From NCBI RefSeq assembly GCF_000204055.1, contig NW_006768776.1, positions 927,204-991,203 of the forward strand: a DNA stretch of 64,000 bases, written 5' to 3'. Below the pieces are notes generated by a model, which was not told the DNA's origin, searched no databases, and was given only the letters and a program-made list of their open reading frames with translations. The DNA is from Melampsora larici-populina 98AG31. Lineage: Eukaryota > Basidiomycota > Pucciniomycetes > Pucciniales > Melampsoraceae. Position numbers and translations under genes: made by a program. Positions 21,844 to 34,681 of the stretch are shown here, piece by piece; positions within the stretch are counted from its first letter, which is position 1, and each line of letters begins with the position of its first letter.

Positions 21844-22108
21844 TGCCCTGTGTTAGTGACTTGAAGGTGAAAATTGAGTTTTTAAATCTTTACTCTGATT
21901 CTCTTTGATATTTCATCCCTTTTTGTATTTTACTATGTTTAAGACACTTTCTACAAGTCAGTCTTTTACTTGATGATATCATTTATGACAATTCTTTATC
22001 TAAGTCCAATTTCTCAATGATGATAAGTATGAAGTTTTGATCAACACCATCAGTGACTTTGTATATCTCTTGGCTATTCCATAGGTTCCTCAAGACTAGC
22101 AGAGCAAT

Positions 22109-25100
22109 CAGGACCCAGGAATGCGCCTGTTGAGGTATGTAATGTGAAAGGTCGGGATTTGGGGCCGGATTTTACCTAGGTTTGTGTCGAAAATGGTTGG
22201 AATCTGACATCCTGGCCACAATGTTTGTAATGTAAAAGGTCGGAATACAGCTGTGATTTTGTTTAAAAGAACTGGGTTAGGGCTAGGTCTGGCTATGCGG
22301 ATTGCATAACAAAAAAAAGGATGTGAAAAAGAGATGTCACTTGAGAATCACACGAACATCCTGGAACATCAGAATCAGTGTTTTCCCATTGCCCTCGCAC
22401 CACTCCAAAAAACTACATAGTACATACCACTACAGACTACCACACAGAAGTCTACAACACACAGCACGCACTACACCACCCAGTTCAATTCATTTAAACT
22501 CTGCAAGATCACCTACACAATCATGCCTCTCCTCAATGATGTCATGAAAGAGGCCTTGCGCCTTGTTGAAGAATGTCCAATGATCGCCACGGCTACATGC
22601 ATGGATAATATTTACAAGAAGTTTTCTAATCCACCATATTTACCCGCCGAGGATGTGGACGAAGGAATTTGGATGAGTGTCAATAAGGAACTTGACGGAC
22701 TCTTTGGTTCTGAAAACAGTCATGAAAACATCCGAAAGGGACCTGATGGCATGCTTTTGGTAATTGAATGGGTCAACAAGGCGCGCGAGCATCCCACCTG
22801 GTATTCGCCGGAGGACAAGGCACAAAACATCCAGAAGAAAGGTCATTTTGACTTGGATCTGACTTGATGATCAAGTTTAAATTTGAGAGAATTTGTACAA
22901 AAGTCAAGGGTAAGACTTTCTTGTTTTATTTTCTTTCCAATCCTACAAACAAAATTAGGTCCGCTGAAACAAGTATTATGTCTATCAGCACTCGGAAAAC
23001 CTCTTCCAGCTGATACTCCTCAATCTGAACCAAATGGTATTGAACCCCACACCTGATCCCAATGTCGCAGTCGCCAAGGAGCCTAAGCCTCCTCCCAAAC
23101 GACACAATACACTCGCCAGTACCACCATCCTGATCTCATCCGAAGACGAGGAAATTGTATATGTCAAAAGCAACAACCTGAGTAAAAAAAACAAAAAACC
23201 CAAAGAATCAAAAAGAAAAGACGTAATCACACTATGCCCTCTATCAGCACCGAACAAGCCTTGCATATGTTGTAAGGTTGAACGACACCCAAAGGGTAAG
23301 GCATTCAGCTGTCACTGTGGTGCAGCACCAGTTACGCTTCATCAAGGGCGAATTGAAGGTGCACAAGCGCACTGGTCGAGTGGTTAGTAATTTTATCACA
23401 CATCCTAAATAATTTTGAAACCTGTGCTGACGTGTTCAGTATTTTTGTATCATCAGGTTTGTGTAAAAGTGCAACATCCAGTTTACGAACGAACAAGCTC
23501 TTGAGCTCGTACTTTGTCAAGGACCCAGCTCTCCAACCTGTCAACAAGAATATTATTGAAACCATCTGTCCAGGTCTTACAGATGAAACCTGGTCTAGAC
23601 CCCGAGCCGAGCAGACCATTTCTCAGTTTATGGATAGCACCTGTAGCGTTTATCGGGGCGTTAATCGGCACGATGTTTGTAAAGAACTCTTTGGACCCAC
23701 TGTCACTGAGAACGATGTCAACAAATCACAAAAGGCCCAGCTTCTTGCAGCAATGGATGCACGGGCGATTTGGGAGGTTAAGCGACATGGCAAACAAAAT
23801 GTGATCTACTCGAAAAAATGTGAACAGACTTTCAAACGCCACAAAGATGACCCTGTGCGGCCATGTGATTCATGCCTGGAGGTGAAAGAAGAAGGCAGCT
23901 TAGTTCGAGCTGTCAATCACAAATATGCCGTGGGCGACAAATTAAAATTTACACCCAACTATCTTTTGGTCGCCAATAAATACAATGCTCTACTGAGAAA
24001 GTTCTTAGACCTCAAAACTCTTGACAAATCTCTCGAATCTTCAACTGGTGGCGATTTTGGTGATTTCCTCGAACACCTAGCAATCATGGCTAGAAGGGGA
24101 ATCTTCAAAAACCAAGAAGCCGTCAAAGGGATGATCATGGGATGTGCTATCCGTGCCGAGCGTGAGAAGGCAGGGAAATCTCTCCGGGGTATGCGGATCA
24201 ATGCTCATCTTAATGATTGCCTCACAACTCTGGGTGCGATGAGCAAGAGCGCTCTGAAGCTGGTCACGAAGAACTTTGGTGGTAAAACACCAACGGCTGG
24301 ATCGGGCAAAGAGCAAGACCGAGATAGAAGACGAAATGGCTCAAGGAAATTTTGATCGCGCAGGTGCAATTCTCTCTGAGCTTGGATATTACGGTCCTGT
24401 TGCAGTCGGCTCAGATCAGACTGTGTGTGTCCAAACTCTTCGTCACCATTGTGGTTTCATTGTTGGCGCCCAGGGAGGCGACATACCTTTCAATGACCCA
24501 GATGAACTTCAAGGTTTGCTTGAAAACATCAAGAAAGAAAATAATTTATGTTCTAAAGTAAGTATTTTGTATGATTTGCATGGCCGATTGTGTCCACTGA
24601 GCCATGATGTGTCTTAATTAACAACTAGATACGAGCTTACACGATTCAAGTTCCTCTCCCCAACATACCAACTCTAGTTGTTGCATTGTTGGCTAGTAAA
24701 ACAAAGGAGGAGACGACATTGCAATTCTTCATGATAATGTGATCCAGATGAGTCGAACTTCAGGAATCAATGTGCTGTCAATTGGAGCAGACGGAGCTGC
24801 CAATGAACTGGCTGCACAGGCAAAACTGAATCAAATGTCAACTCGATTCTTGCAATATTCAAACAATAATCTCGATGTCCACATTAAAGTCCCACTTTTT
24901 GGAAATCCACCTCGCCCAATTGTAACCTTACAAGACCCTAAGCACGCTAGGAAGACCGGCGCGAACCAATTACTATCAGGTTCACGCTTAATCACTTTAG
25001 GAAAGTTTGTGGTCTCGCTTCAAGATTTGTCTCAGGTTCTACAAACACCAAACAGCCCACTGCTTGCTAAGGATGTGTTTGACTGTGATAAACAAGACAA

Positions 25101-27448
25101 TGGACGTGCATTGAGGACTTTCTGTTCTCAAACAGTTGCCATCACGCTAGCTCAACCCGATTGTTCTGGATTAACGATATACTTGTATATTATTGGTGAG
25201 CTTTGTGATGCGTGGTTGAATAAAACAATGGGACATCGTGAGCGAATTAGGGCTGTATGGACAGCAGGGTTTTTCTTACGGATGTGGAAGGCGCACCTTC
25301 TCAAGCGTCAGAAAGAAACAAACGGCTTGATGAGTTTCCACCTCAACGGCATCTCTCATGCAAGTTTCAAGATATTCTCGAGTCTTGCCGAATCTCTTCT
25401 GGCACTGATTATCTTGCATCGGGAGTACTACACTGATTTTCCGTTCTGTCCATGGAAACATGGAACTGAAGCCTGCAAACATATCTTTGGGTGGATGAGA
25501 GTTATCTCACCAAACTTCAGTGTTCTTGATGCTTGTCTAATGATGCCAAAAATCATCGCTGTTGTCAAAAGTATCATGAGTGGCAGGATGAAAATACCCC
25601 CATCAGAACACCTACATTCAGGGTACCAGATTTCTTTTCATGAGGATAACTTCAAAAACCTCAACCACCTGCGTGATTTTCCATCCAATAACGAGATCTC
25701 AGAAGATCTTGCCGCTGCTAAGCAACGTGCTCTTAGCGACCGATCTTGATGGTTTGGATGATGTAGAAGACGTTCTTCGATCAACTGTAGATACAGTCCA
25801 AGCGCAATTGCCAGGTAAATAAAAACAGTATATTTCCATCTGAATTACGAGAATGATTAATGTTTGTAAATTGCAGATATTTTGACTAGCATTTCCAAAG
25901 ACTACGAAATCAACTATAGCTGCAAATTTGGTGAATTTCCTGAGGATGAGGCTTTTGAAGCCGCAGCTATGTTAACAAAAGAGCAGAACTCTCTCGATGT
26001 ATTGCTCAATCAAATACCCGACACTCTTGAGAGCAAGATGGTTCAAAAATCTGCGATGTCAATCTCAAACCTCCTCAACTCTAGCGGTATGTACTGTTTA
26101 GCTTAGCATGTGATGTTGAGTCTAAGACTAAACTGACTTGTCTCTCACAAAACAGATGAGCCTCACCCGCTCAAAGCTCGTGTTGAGACTTCGGGTGAAG
26201 ATGCTCTGTTGAGCTTGATAGACGGCAACAAACTGCACATCAAGAACGTGATTGAGCTACGAAAACGGCACGATAGTCAAGTTTCCAAAAATAAAGGCAA
26301 TGATCGAATGCTGATCAATACAGATCACCTACAAGTTGAGCTCAAATCAACTACCAAGGACGGTGGCATGAAGCCTAGTGTTTGCTCTAAGGCAATAGCA
26401 GTTTTCATGAAGAATTTTTCAGGAACTCCAGCTGGTGCTGCACGTCGACATCGATGGAACATGCACGTGAAGATCAATTTGGCGGGTATTATCACAAACA
26501 CCACCACAGATAACGCTTTGGATATGCAACAGTGGTTTGATGGGGGTTCTATTGGAGTTGAAAACCCAATAGAGCCGGGTAAATTTCTCATTGCCATAAA
26601 AAACAATGTATGTTTTTCCTTTTGCTCTAAAATGTAACCAATTTCTGATATTTTATGGGTATCAGAAATTGCATCTTGCAAGTACAATAGTCGTCTATGA
26701 GCACGTGGCCGGAAAACATGCCTTTGTTACAAGCGCTCCATCAAGGAAAAAGTTATCACACATTGGTGTACAAGTATTACATTATACTCCAGTCTACCCA
26801 GTTGCCATGTCCACTCAACCATCTGCTCCAGACACTTGGACGTATGCTCTTCTGGACGCCCCGGACATCCTTTATCTCTTCAAGCCCTCTGATGGCTCGA
26901 ACTTCGCGTTGGTTTTAGAGGGATGTTATTTGATCCCTCAGGTCATCCGCAATATGTTACAAAAAATTGATATTGACAAGCTTGTACAAAACGACAATAA
27001 AGAAAAAACAAAAGAAGTCAACGGCTCATGAACAAGATGAATAGTGTCGTTTTTGTTTTTTCCTTTCTTCTTTTATGACATCTTTACAAATCGCGCTCTT
27101 TTTTTAAATCACATTCTTTGTCCAATCACGCTCTTTATCAAAAATATTCTTTATTCAATTACACATTGGTAATGAAAACGTTTTTGCGCAATAAGAACCG
27201 TTTGACATGCTTGTCTAGGCTTCCGAGAACCGGCAAACCTGGCTGGTAGTAAGCCAGTCCCGCGCTGGTGCGTGACCGGGGCCGGGTATGGCCCGATCTC
27301 GGGCGGCCCGATATTTGGAATCGTATGGTGAGGTATGTTTGTAATGTGGGAGGTTGGAATCCGGATTTTTTTGGGATCTGACCAGGGTGACACCCTCAAA
27401 GGTCGGAATTTACATTACATACCTCAACAGGCGCATTCCTGGGTCCTG
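22109..27448 (+). mobile_element. 5.3-kb DNA transposon, superfamily unassigned
   Basis: Perfect 37-bp terminal inverted repeats occupy 22109-22145 and 27412-27448, both reading inward CAGGACCCAGGAATGCGCCT and on to GAGGTATGTAATGT. The flanks carry a 6-bp duplication AGCAAT (22103-22108 and 27449-27454). Subterminal motifs GTAATGTNAAAGGTCGGAAT-like recur at about 22137, 22233, 27343 and 27397 (inverted), as expected of transposase-binding sites. One multi-exon gene fills the interior. TSD size and TIR sequence do not match the common fungal superfamilies I know (hAT 8 bp, Harbinger 3 bp, mariner TA, MULE 8-10 bp, CACTA 2-3 bp). Confidence 0.85.
22523..27031 (+). pseudogene. Large DDE-like transposase, frameshifted
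   Basis: A gene of about eight exons filling the 37-bp-TIR element. It starts MPLLNDVMKEALRLVEE. A Lys/Pro-rich linker leads to a Cys/His cluster (CICCKVERHPKGKAFSCHCG, then HQGRIEGAQAHW, later CDSCLEV), a likely DNA-binding zinc region. The catalytic-like part has VLSIGADGAANELAAQ, TLQDPKHARKTGANQLLSG and HGTEACKHIFGWMRVISPN, an order (DG...DPKH...TEACKxxFGxxR) reminiscent of P-element/THAP9 RNase-H transposases. That assignment is tentative. Later exons are 25882-26083, 26156-26607 and 26672-27031. Reading needs frameshifts near 23050, 24310 and 24715, so this copy is decayed although its TIRs are perfect. Confidence 0.7.
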
Positions 27449-27466
27449 AGCAATCACTTTACACTA

Positions 27467-27625
27467 AGGGTACTCAAAGCAAAGTATGTAGCGCTACATA
27501 CTTTTCGCTACATACTTTTTTTGGCGGGGACAAAGAAAAAAAATATACTTTTGGCCTCGCCTTCCCCGCCAAAAAAAGTATATAGCAAAAAGTATGTACA
27601 CGTACATACTTACTTTGAGTACCCT
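27467..27625. mobile_element. Foldback MITE with TA target duplication
   Basis: An almost perfectly palindromic 159-bp element: AGGGTACTCAAAGCAAAGTA at the left, mirrored by TACTTACTTTGAGTACCCT at the right, with TTTTTTTGGCGGGG on each side of a short loop. TA flanks each end (27465-27466 and 27626-27627). It starts 13 bp after the right target duplication of the 5.3-kb element. Confidence 0.8.
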
Positions 27626-27629
27626 TACT

Positions 27630-29609
27630 CAATGAAGATTTAAACATAATCACTTCTAGTTGATTGTAGTTTATAAAATTGACAGACACGACAGACTGTA
27701 ATACACCATAAGTTGACTTGCAAGGACCCAAATCAATGGGGTGCTACACAGCTTTTGTCTTTCATTTTCCCTCAATGTAGAAATTAAGATTGATCATGCC
27801 TGTGTTACACTATGCCAAATTGAAAATTTACCGCTCAGTTTAGAAAATTGAGAAAACATAGAAAAATATGAAAAAATAATGGTTGATTTCTGTGGTGTAT
27901 TCCAATCATCTTGCATCTTTTTTCATATTTTTACAACCACAATGCAGAAAATGTCAGAAACCAAATTTTGGTCCACAACTGGCATGTATTGGGACAGTGC
28001 ATTGCAAACATAACAACTTGGCTTCAATTGAGCACGGGAAAATGATTAGAAGAAGAATTGGTGATAAAGCATTGATCACTGCACACCTGATCCACAGCAC
28101 CCACACTACATATGTGCAGTAGCATGGGTAAATTGGGAGCTATCATGTGTACATACAAAGATGCTCAGATATTGGCTCATCTGGATGTGTAAACCATATG
28201 TATTACCTTCTGTAATTTTTTTCAGTGTAACAAAAGCATTCCAAAAATTGACTACACACACCAACTCATAGCTTTGGTGCAATTACATTAACTAAACTTT
28301 ATGTAACACCCTTTCTGTTACTATCAAATAGCTTCCAGAGTATTAATCTTGATGAACCTTTTGAAAGCAACATATTATATTGTGATGCATATTATTTTGC
28401 CTTTTGCGGCTGAGCTTTGTGAACAGCCAGAGATTATATCACCACCAGGCACTCCCCACTTTAATCATGTCTTCCCTCCTTCCACCAGGACAAAGACATT
28501 TGATTTCTGACACTCACATTCTAGGACTAGGAGATTGCAATGATATCTGATCATGAGTTGATTCAACACCCAGTTTGATTGGTCTCCCTAATCAATAAGA
28601 ATCCTTGGTCTTTGCATTCTGATGCTAATAAAATATGAGGTTGTCAAACTGTGTATATAGTACAACAAGTATGGGATGACCACCCAATCAGCTTAAGACT
28701 TGAAAAATCATGCAAGATCTCATATTTTTTCATTCCCTTGTTTCCAATTTGTTGTAATTTATCAGCACAACCACACAAATCAGAAAACTTGACACATTTC
28801 TGTAGGCGCATGCAAGCAACAAGTATAGCTTCATCCAAACTTGGAAAGTTTGGTGTACCAGAAGAAGTAATCCCATCAAGTCCATTGTTCAACAATCCAT
28901 CACTTGATCTCAGTCACCTCTCAGTCACTTAGAGGTTGAGGATTAGGAAAAGAAGAATTTGGTGATTGTGGAAACTACTTCCAGGATAAGTTTGTATAAA
29001 GACATAGCAAAAGAAAAGTGATGTCCATGAGGACAATGATACTGATAGATATCAGTGTTGATTACATTCAAATACTGAGGTATATGTAGCTTGAACAGGG
29101 TCTGTGTTAGAATATTCCAACTACTTCATGCATCATTTTCACCAATACTTTTTTATCTTGTTCATTTTTTGAGGTCTTGAGACATAGTGATCTCATTGTT
29201 TGTGTATAAAGTAAACCACGCAGTTTACCAAGTCTACTTACAAGTTTGTTTTAAATTGTTGGCGGACCTTCAAACTAAAATACATTCAAGTATTTCTGGA
29301 ACCCTCCAACATGAATATTGTGGATTTTCTTGAGATGAAGAATTGCTCAACTCGACTTCTTACAAGAATGAAGCCTCATTCTGCTTCATTGCATTTGAGG
29401 CTTGCCGTGCAATAGGTTGCGAGTTGATTGTTTAGTAGCATATTATGAGTGTAAGTTACATGTCAATATGCTTTAAGTGAATATGTGACATGATTGTGAG
29501 TTGCAATTCGATCGACTTCGCCAAACTTTTCTCAATTCAATTCTCAATCCAACCACAAACCCAAGAAAGTTAAATGGTTTCTTTCTTTCTTGAATGAGCC
29601 TTTCAATAA
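27630..29609. other. Intergenic, no gene supported
   Basis: AT-rich. Frames of 80-93 codons on both strands at 28644-28932 overlap each other antisense and show no domain. 29460-29609 is the presumed GatA promoter and leader; the upstream ATG at 29594 opens a nine-codon frame ending before the main start. Confidence 0.4.
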
Positions 29610-31745
29610 ATGATTTCATTTAAACCAAATCAATCAAAACTACAAATCAATCAATTCATCAAACATTCAAATCCACATAATGCATTCATCAAACGATTTG
29701 ATCCACCAATTCATTCAAGTCAAGCAGAACCTTTAAACGGCTTAACAATCTCAATCAAAGATATTTTTTCTGTAAAAGATGAAACAAATACATGTGCTTC
29801 AAAATTCTTAAAAGGTGAGCTAAAAGAAATCATGATCTTGAATTGATAACTGATTAAACTACTTTGTATTTGAATATAGATTTTAAACCTGCTTATGATT
29901 CAGCTGTTGTAAGCTTATTGAAAAAATCGGGAATCAAGATCTTAGGAAAAACTAATATGGATGAATTTTCAATGGGGTAAGTGAAATTTTAAATTAATTC
30001 AAAGATAACATTTTTTCAATAATTGTTGATTAATTTTGATTATTTTGGAATGTATAGATCTTCAAGTTCATTTTCTCATTTCGGTCCAGTCCTTAATCCG
30101 AATGGAGTATCAAATAATCAAAAGTTTAGAAGTCCAGGTGGCAGTTCAGGTGGATCAGCTGTTACAGTTGCTTCAGGACTTTCTGATCTGTTCGCATTAT
30201 TTTTTCCATCTTGATTCACAAACCAAACGGAAAAAGACTCGACCGGAATTAAGTCTAATTCAAGTGAAACGATATCTATTTCTTCGATCAAAATAGTGCG
30301 ATTGGCTCTGATACAGGTGGTTCGACTAGATTACCTGCAGCTTATTGTGGAGTAGTAGGATTAAAACCATCTTATGGCGCGATTTCTCGTTATGGAATGG
30401 TACAATATTCTCATAGTCTTGATTGTGTTGGACTTTTTTCTAAATCGATTGATTTGATTCATAAACTGTTTGGTAAGCTCTTTCACAACTCGAAATTCTC
30501 TCTATCTTTTAAAAAAAGTGAAGGTCAAAACTTATTCTTGAAATTGCTTCTTTTAGAATCTTTGGTAGGACTTGATAAACGTGATCCTACTTCTGTTGAG
30601 TGGAAATCAAATCCAGAAACAAAAACCACCAGCAAAGATTTATCAGATCTTAGAATAGGAATCCCAATTGTAAGAAAGATCATTCCATAGTTTCTTTCTT
30701 TTGTCTTGAATCATAAAAAACCTAATCCAATCTTGATTTTCTTTCTATAGGAATACTATACAACTGATTTACAACCTGAACTTTTTCAAAGAATACGTCA
30801 AGTTGCATCATCCTTAAAATCAAGAGGGGCTACATTAGTTTCAGTTTCATTACCTTCCACTTCTTATTCTCTGGGAGCATATTATGTAATAGCCAGTGCA
30901 GAAGCAAGTAGTAATCTAGCTCGTTATTCTGGTGTACATTATGGTATGTAAAATCTCAATATTGAAAAAGTGTACCCCAATGATTCTTCACCAAGAGAAA
31001 TAATTAAAGTGAACCATTAGGTCTTAATATTTGAATGATTTTTTGAAATCATCTAGGATATCGTGATTCGATAGATCAAATTGATTCTAGTAACACTTCG
31101 ATTGAATCTTGCAATCAATCTGAAAAAATGTTTGTTGAAAGTCGTTCAAATGGATTTGGCGAAGAAGTAAAAAGAAGAATTTTACTTGGTACTTATGCTC
31201 TTTCAGCCAGGTAAGTAACGTTCAATCCAAATAACCTCAAAGAGCAATTCCTCAAAGAACAATTTCTTGATGATATTTTTGTAAAATTCAATAATGTGAT
31301 GTTTTTAAACAGTGGCATGGAGAATTACTTTTTAAAAGCTCAAAGAATAAGAAACAAGATTTGTGAAGAATTTGATTCAGTGTTTAGGAAGAACAATCAA
31401 GAAGATGCTATTGAATCAAATTCCGAAAAAGTTGATATCTTATTAACTCCTCCAAGCTTATCAATCGCACCGGAACTAAACTTGGAAAAAAGTAATTCGA
31501 ATGAAGAAGGAGAGGAGATTAGGAAAAGTTGGGGACAAGATCAATTATTAGTGCCTGCTAGTCTTGCTGGATTACCATCACTTGTGATACCTTTAGAGAA
31601 GATTGAAGTTCAAGAAGATAAAGGTAAGAAATGGCCAGTGGGAGTTCAATTGATTGGACCTTGGGGTAGTGAGATTAGTTTGTTTAGGGTTGGAAAAGTT
31701 ATTGAAGAAGAGAGGGAAATGAGTAGTTTGGATAGCCAAGAATGA
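29610..31745 (+). CDS. HER2: Glutamyl-tRNA(Gln) amidotransferase subunit A, mitochondrial
   Basis: GatA of the GatCAB/GatFAB complex turns misacylated Glu-tRNA(Gln) into Gln-tRNA(Gln) in mitochondria by glutaminase and amidation chemistry. Eight exons: 29610-29814, 29880-29976, 30058-30189, 30297-30472, 30557-30669, 30751-30943, 31057-31210, 31313-31745, giving 500 residues, normal for the family. Amidase signature parts: [10 protein letters not shown] with catalytic Lys50, [25 protein letters not shown], then [18 protein letters not shown] with the cis-Ser and nucleophile Ser, and [31 protein letters not shown] and [11 protein letters not shown] are GatA-specific. The intron at 30190-30296 has a weak donor (GTTCGC) but is forced by the join [13 protein letters not shown]. 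The N-terminal 20 residues could serve as targeting sequence. Confidence 0.96.
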
Positions 31746-32801
31746 ATGAAAGGAACATGAAGAGTGGAACAACAGTTAAGATTGTAAGGATTGATGATGA
31801 TCATGCTTTTGAAAGATTACCGATTCGTCTTGTTGGGTTTAAACGTATGATTTTTTGAAATGTTACCAAAAAAACAATATCTTGGTTGAATTATAAAGAA
31901 TTTCAATTTAGACTGATAATAAGCATTAATTTCAAAGAGTTATCTTGTGCATTTGATTCAAGGTTATGAGTTATAAAGGCAACATGAAATGGAGTTTGGA
32001 ATGAACCTTTGAATTGGTTTGAACAACGGGTAAATTATTGAATTGGTGTGTCTACGTGTCAAGCGTTATATATTTTGGTGATGTGTAGAGGAATTGTGAA
32101 GACCTTTAGGACTATATACACTTTTGTCTTTACAAAGCTGGGACCAGATATCCCGTTCACCATTCCAATTGGTGAGCACTTACTTGCATTACAACACCAG
32201 CATATTTCTTCATCGCAAATGTGTTTCAAAGTACATCAAGAGGCACCGTGGCCCGAAGCGTATATGAAGGTTCCTCTAGATCGCAAGGTCTTGCTGAGCA
32301 GTGACTGTGATCGAGTGCTAGATAGTTGAATGATGGACTTAACTAGATTATTGCTTCTGGTACATGATCGCCAAGTTCGCCTGAAGCTACACTTGGGCCG
32401 TGGCTGCGCCTACAAAAACCCGTCGAGCTTTTGGAGTTGCTCAGCCGTACTGGCCGATGACAACAAGGTTGAAAACTAGGCAATGCGGATTCCTACGAGA
32501 AAAGGCAGAGTCATTAAAACCACCGCAGCCATGGCCAAATGATGATGTTTTGTTAGAAGAGTTAAGGTATAAAATCAAAGGTATTCCTCACCTTTTTTCT
32601 AAATTCATCCGTTCCAATCACCAGTAAATATCTCCCCCATCACCCAAGTTTCTTCTTCTGCTTACAATCATCTTTGTTTAAATCAATTCATCCGTACTTT
32701 TGTTTATACTTCGTGCATACATTTATCAATTATCACTTTGTACTATTTTCGTTGAGCTAGCTTTACCCTATAATCAAATATATCCCTTTCAACACATCAA
32801 T
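31746..32801. other. Intergenic between GatA and the duplicated-domain secreted protein
   Basis: No supported gene. A 75-codon frame at 32400-32627 has no recognisable domain. 32630-32801 is pyrimidine-rich leader DNA for the next gene. Confidence 0.4.
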
Positions 32802-33831
32802 ATGCATATCAACTACGGTTTTGTTGCTACTTCTATGGCCCTTTTGTTTGTCCTTGATATTACCAACACCAACTCGGTCTCTGCAGCGCCTGGAGCCGAT
32901 TTGACTCGCTTGATCAGGTAAGTTTCCATCCTCACCTCAAGTTTAGACGTCAGTGTCTAATCCATTGTTTTGTGTACCTAGAATCATCCGTCGTCGATCT
33001 TTGGATGCTGGGTCTACCAGTGCCAATGAAGAATCTTCTCAGGGTGAACCAACTGGAATAAGGCAAGTATTCTCAATCTTTTCTCACTTCAAATTGGAAA
33101 ACAAACTAACTTGAGCTCAATTAATTGATTGATTAGTCCTACTCGTCAATCGGGCGTTCCTCAATTAGGACTCTCTTCTGCTATGATGCAACGAGTCTCA
33201 GCTGGTCTTGTCAGCTCAATTGCCAAGTTTTCAGCTGATATGCAGGCAGGAGTCGAATTTCCAACTCAAGCAGAAATGACAAAAGCAGTCGATGAAGCAC
33301 TTGAAAATTCAGATGACAGATATTTTTTCAAAGTCGCCCAAGCTATCAAGAACTCAATTGACGCTCTTGCTGATCGTAAACTTGCTGAAGGTGAAACCGG
33401 TGAGAGTCGGTAAGTCATCATTTCGTGTTTCAAAATCTCGTTGATCATTCTTCTAATAATTCTCTTAATCTTACTTCAGCGTGTCAAAGGCTCCTAAATC
33501 CGACTTGAACAAGCTATCTTTTCCAAGATCTTCCGAACAAATTGCAACTGCCTTATTAGAGACTATTCACATGTTCTGTGAACAAAGAGCTGCGGGTGGT
33601 CGATTACCAAATGCATCTGAAGTGAATCGAGCATTAACTCCAGCTTTACAAGACATTGACTTTGTCAATTTTAACAAAGTGAATGTTAAGAAAGGTGCAG
33701 AGGCTGTCAAGTTTGGTTTAGATCATATGAGTGGTCCTAATAAAGTATCTGAAGTTCAAGCACGTGGGGTTTCAACTGTTTCTATTCCTACTATGACTAG
33801 TCCTATTTCGGGTCAGAAACCAGCTGAATGA
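32802..33831 (+). CDS. Secreted protein with tandem duplicated helical domain
   Basis: Exons 32802-32917, 32982-33062, 33137-33409 and 33480-33831 join to 273 residues. Intron 2 is GC-AG (AG|GCAAGT). The start at 32802 gives a clean signal peptide (FVATSMALLFVLDITNTNSVSA); an in-frame upstream ATG at 32700 would bury it. A short basic linker with IIRRRSL follows. Exons 3 and 4 each encode one copy of a roughly 60-residue unit: LVSSIAKFSADMQAGVEFPT with QAEMTKAVDEALENSDD, and LLETIHMFCEQRAAGGRLPN with ASEVNRALTPALQDIDF. The exon-unit match means duplication of one exon. I know no named family for it. In a rust such a secreted protein of moderate size is a candidate effector, by inference only. 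Confidence 0.8.
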
Positions 33832-34681
33832 TAAGCTTGATTTGATTTTTGTATTTATTCAATCTGTTTGATCTCACAGTTGATTATTTACTAATTGAGG
33901 GCAGGTACCACTCACTTTTGTGCAAAGTTGATATATTTCTTTCTCACTTGTCATTATATTTTAATCTTTTCACTTGTATCCAATAAAGAACCAAGTGTAC
34001 TTTTATGTCATCTTTGTGTTGATAAGAACTTTGGAAGAAACTAAGTTTCTTACTTTCAATGAGAAAAATTATTCTTGTTATTTGAAAGTATAATCCTTTT
34101 TCTTTCCATTGGCGAGCAAAAAAATCCAACCCGCCAGATTCTCACTTCTTATAAACCAGCAAACACAATTGAGAACAATTATAAGTATCACCAATCTAAT
34201 TAAGGATGGGGTGTAAGACTCATGTTGAGGGAATCGTGTGCCACATCGTCCTAAGCACACATTGTAAAATAACTTTAACCAAACATGATGGCGAGAATTT
34301 GAAAGATGTATGTACCTCGAGGTTCAAATGATTCCATTCTAAAAGTTCAATTTTACTCCAGTTCACCTTTTAACTCCGTAGTTTTGTTAAAGTTGAGCAA
34401 GAATTCCAGACCTAATCAAGACTTACCATTGATTTCTAATTTCCAAAAAAAAAAACCCTTATATACACGAGTTTTTCATTTCTTTCACAAAAAATTTCAA
34501 AAACTTATCACAAGATTTTAGGATTATTGAAGATTTTCCAAAATCAACAAGTTCCATTTTATCTCTTATCAACTTTACTGAACCAAATTTTATTCTGAAC
34601 AACAAGAAAAAAACTTCATCTCAATTATCGTCACCATGTCAATATGTATGTCTCACTCTCTACCCTTTGTCTAACTAGTAG
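33832..34681. other. Intergenic, AT-rich
   Basis: 3' flanks of two convergent genes. No supported coding sequence. Confidence 0.4.

Noticed and set aside
28644..28932. Overlapping plus and minus frames of 83 and 93 codons
   Set aside because: They are antisense to each other, without domain, repeat or splice support.
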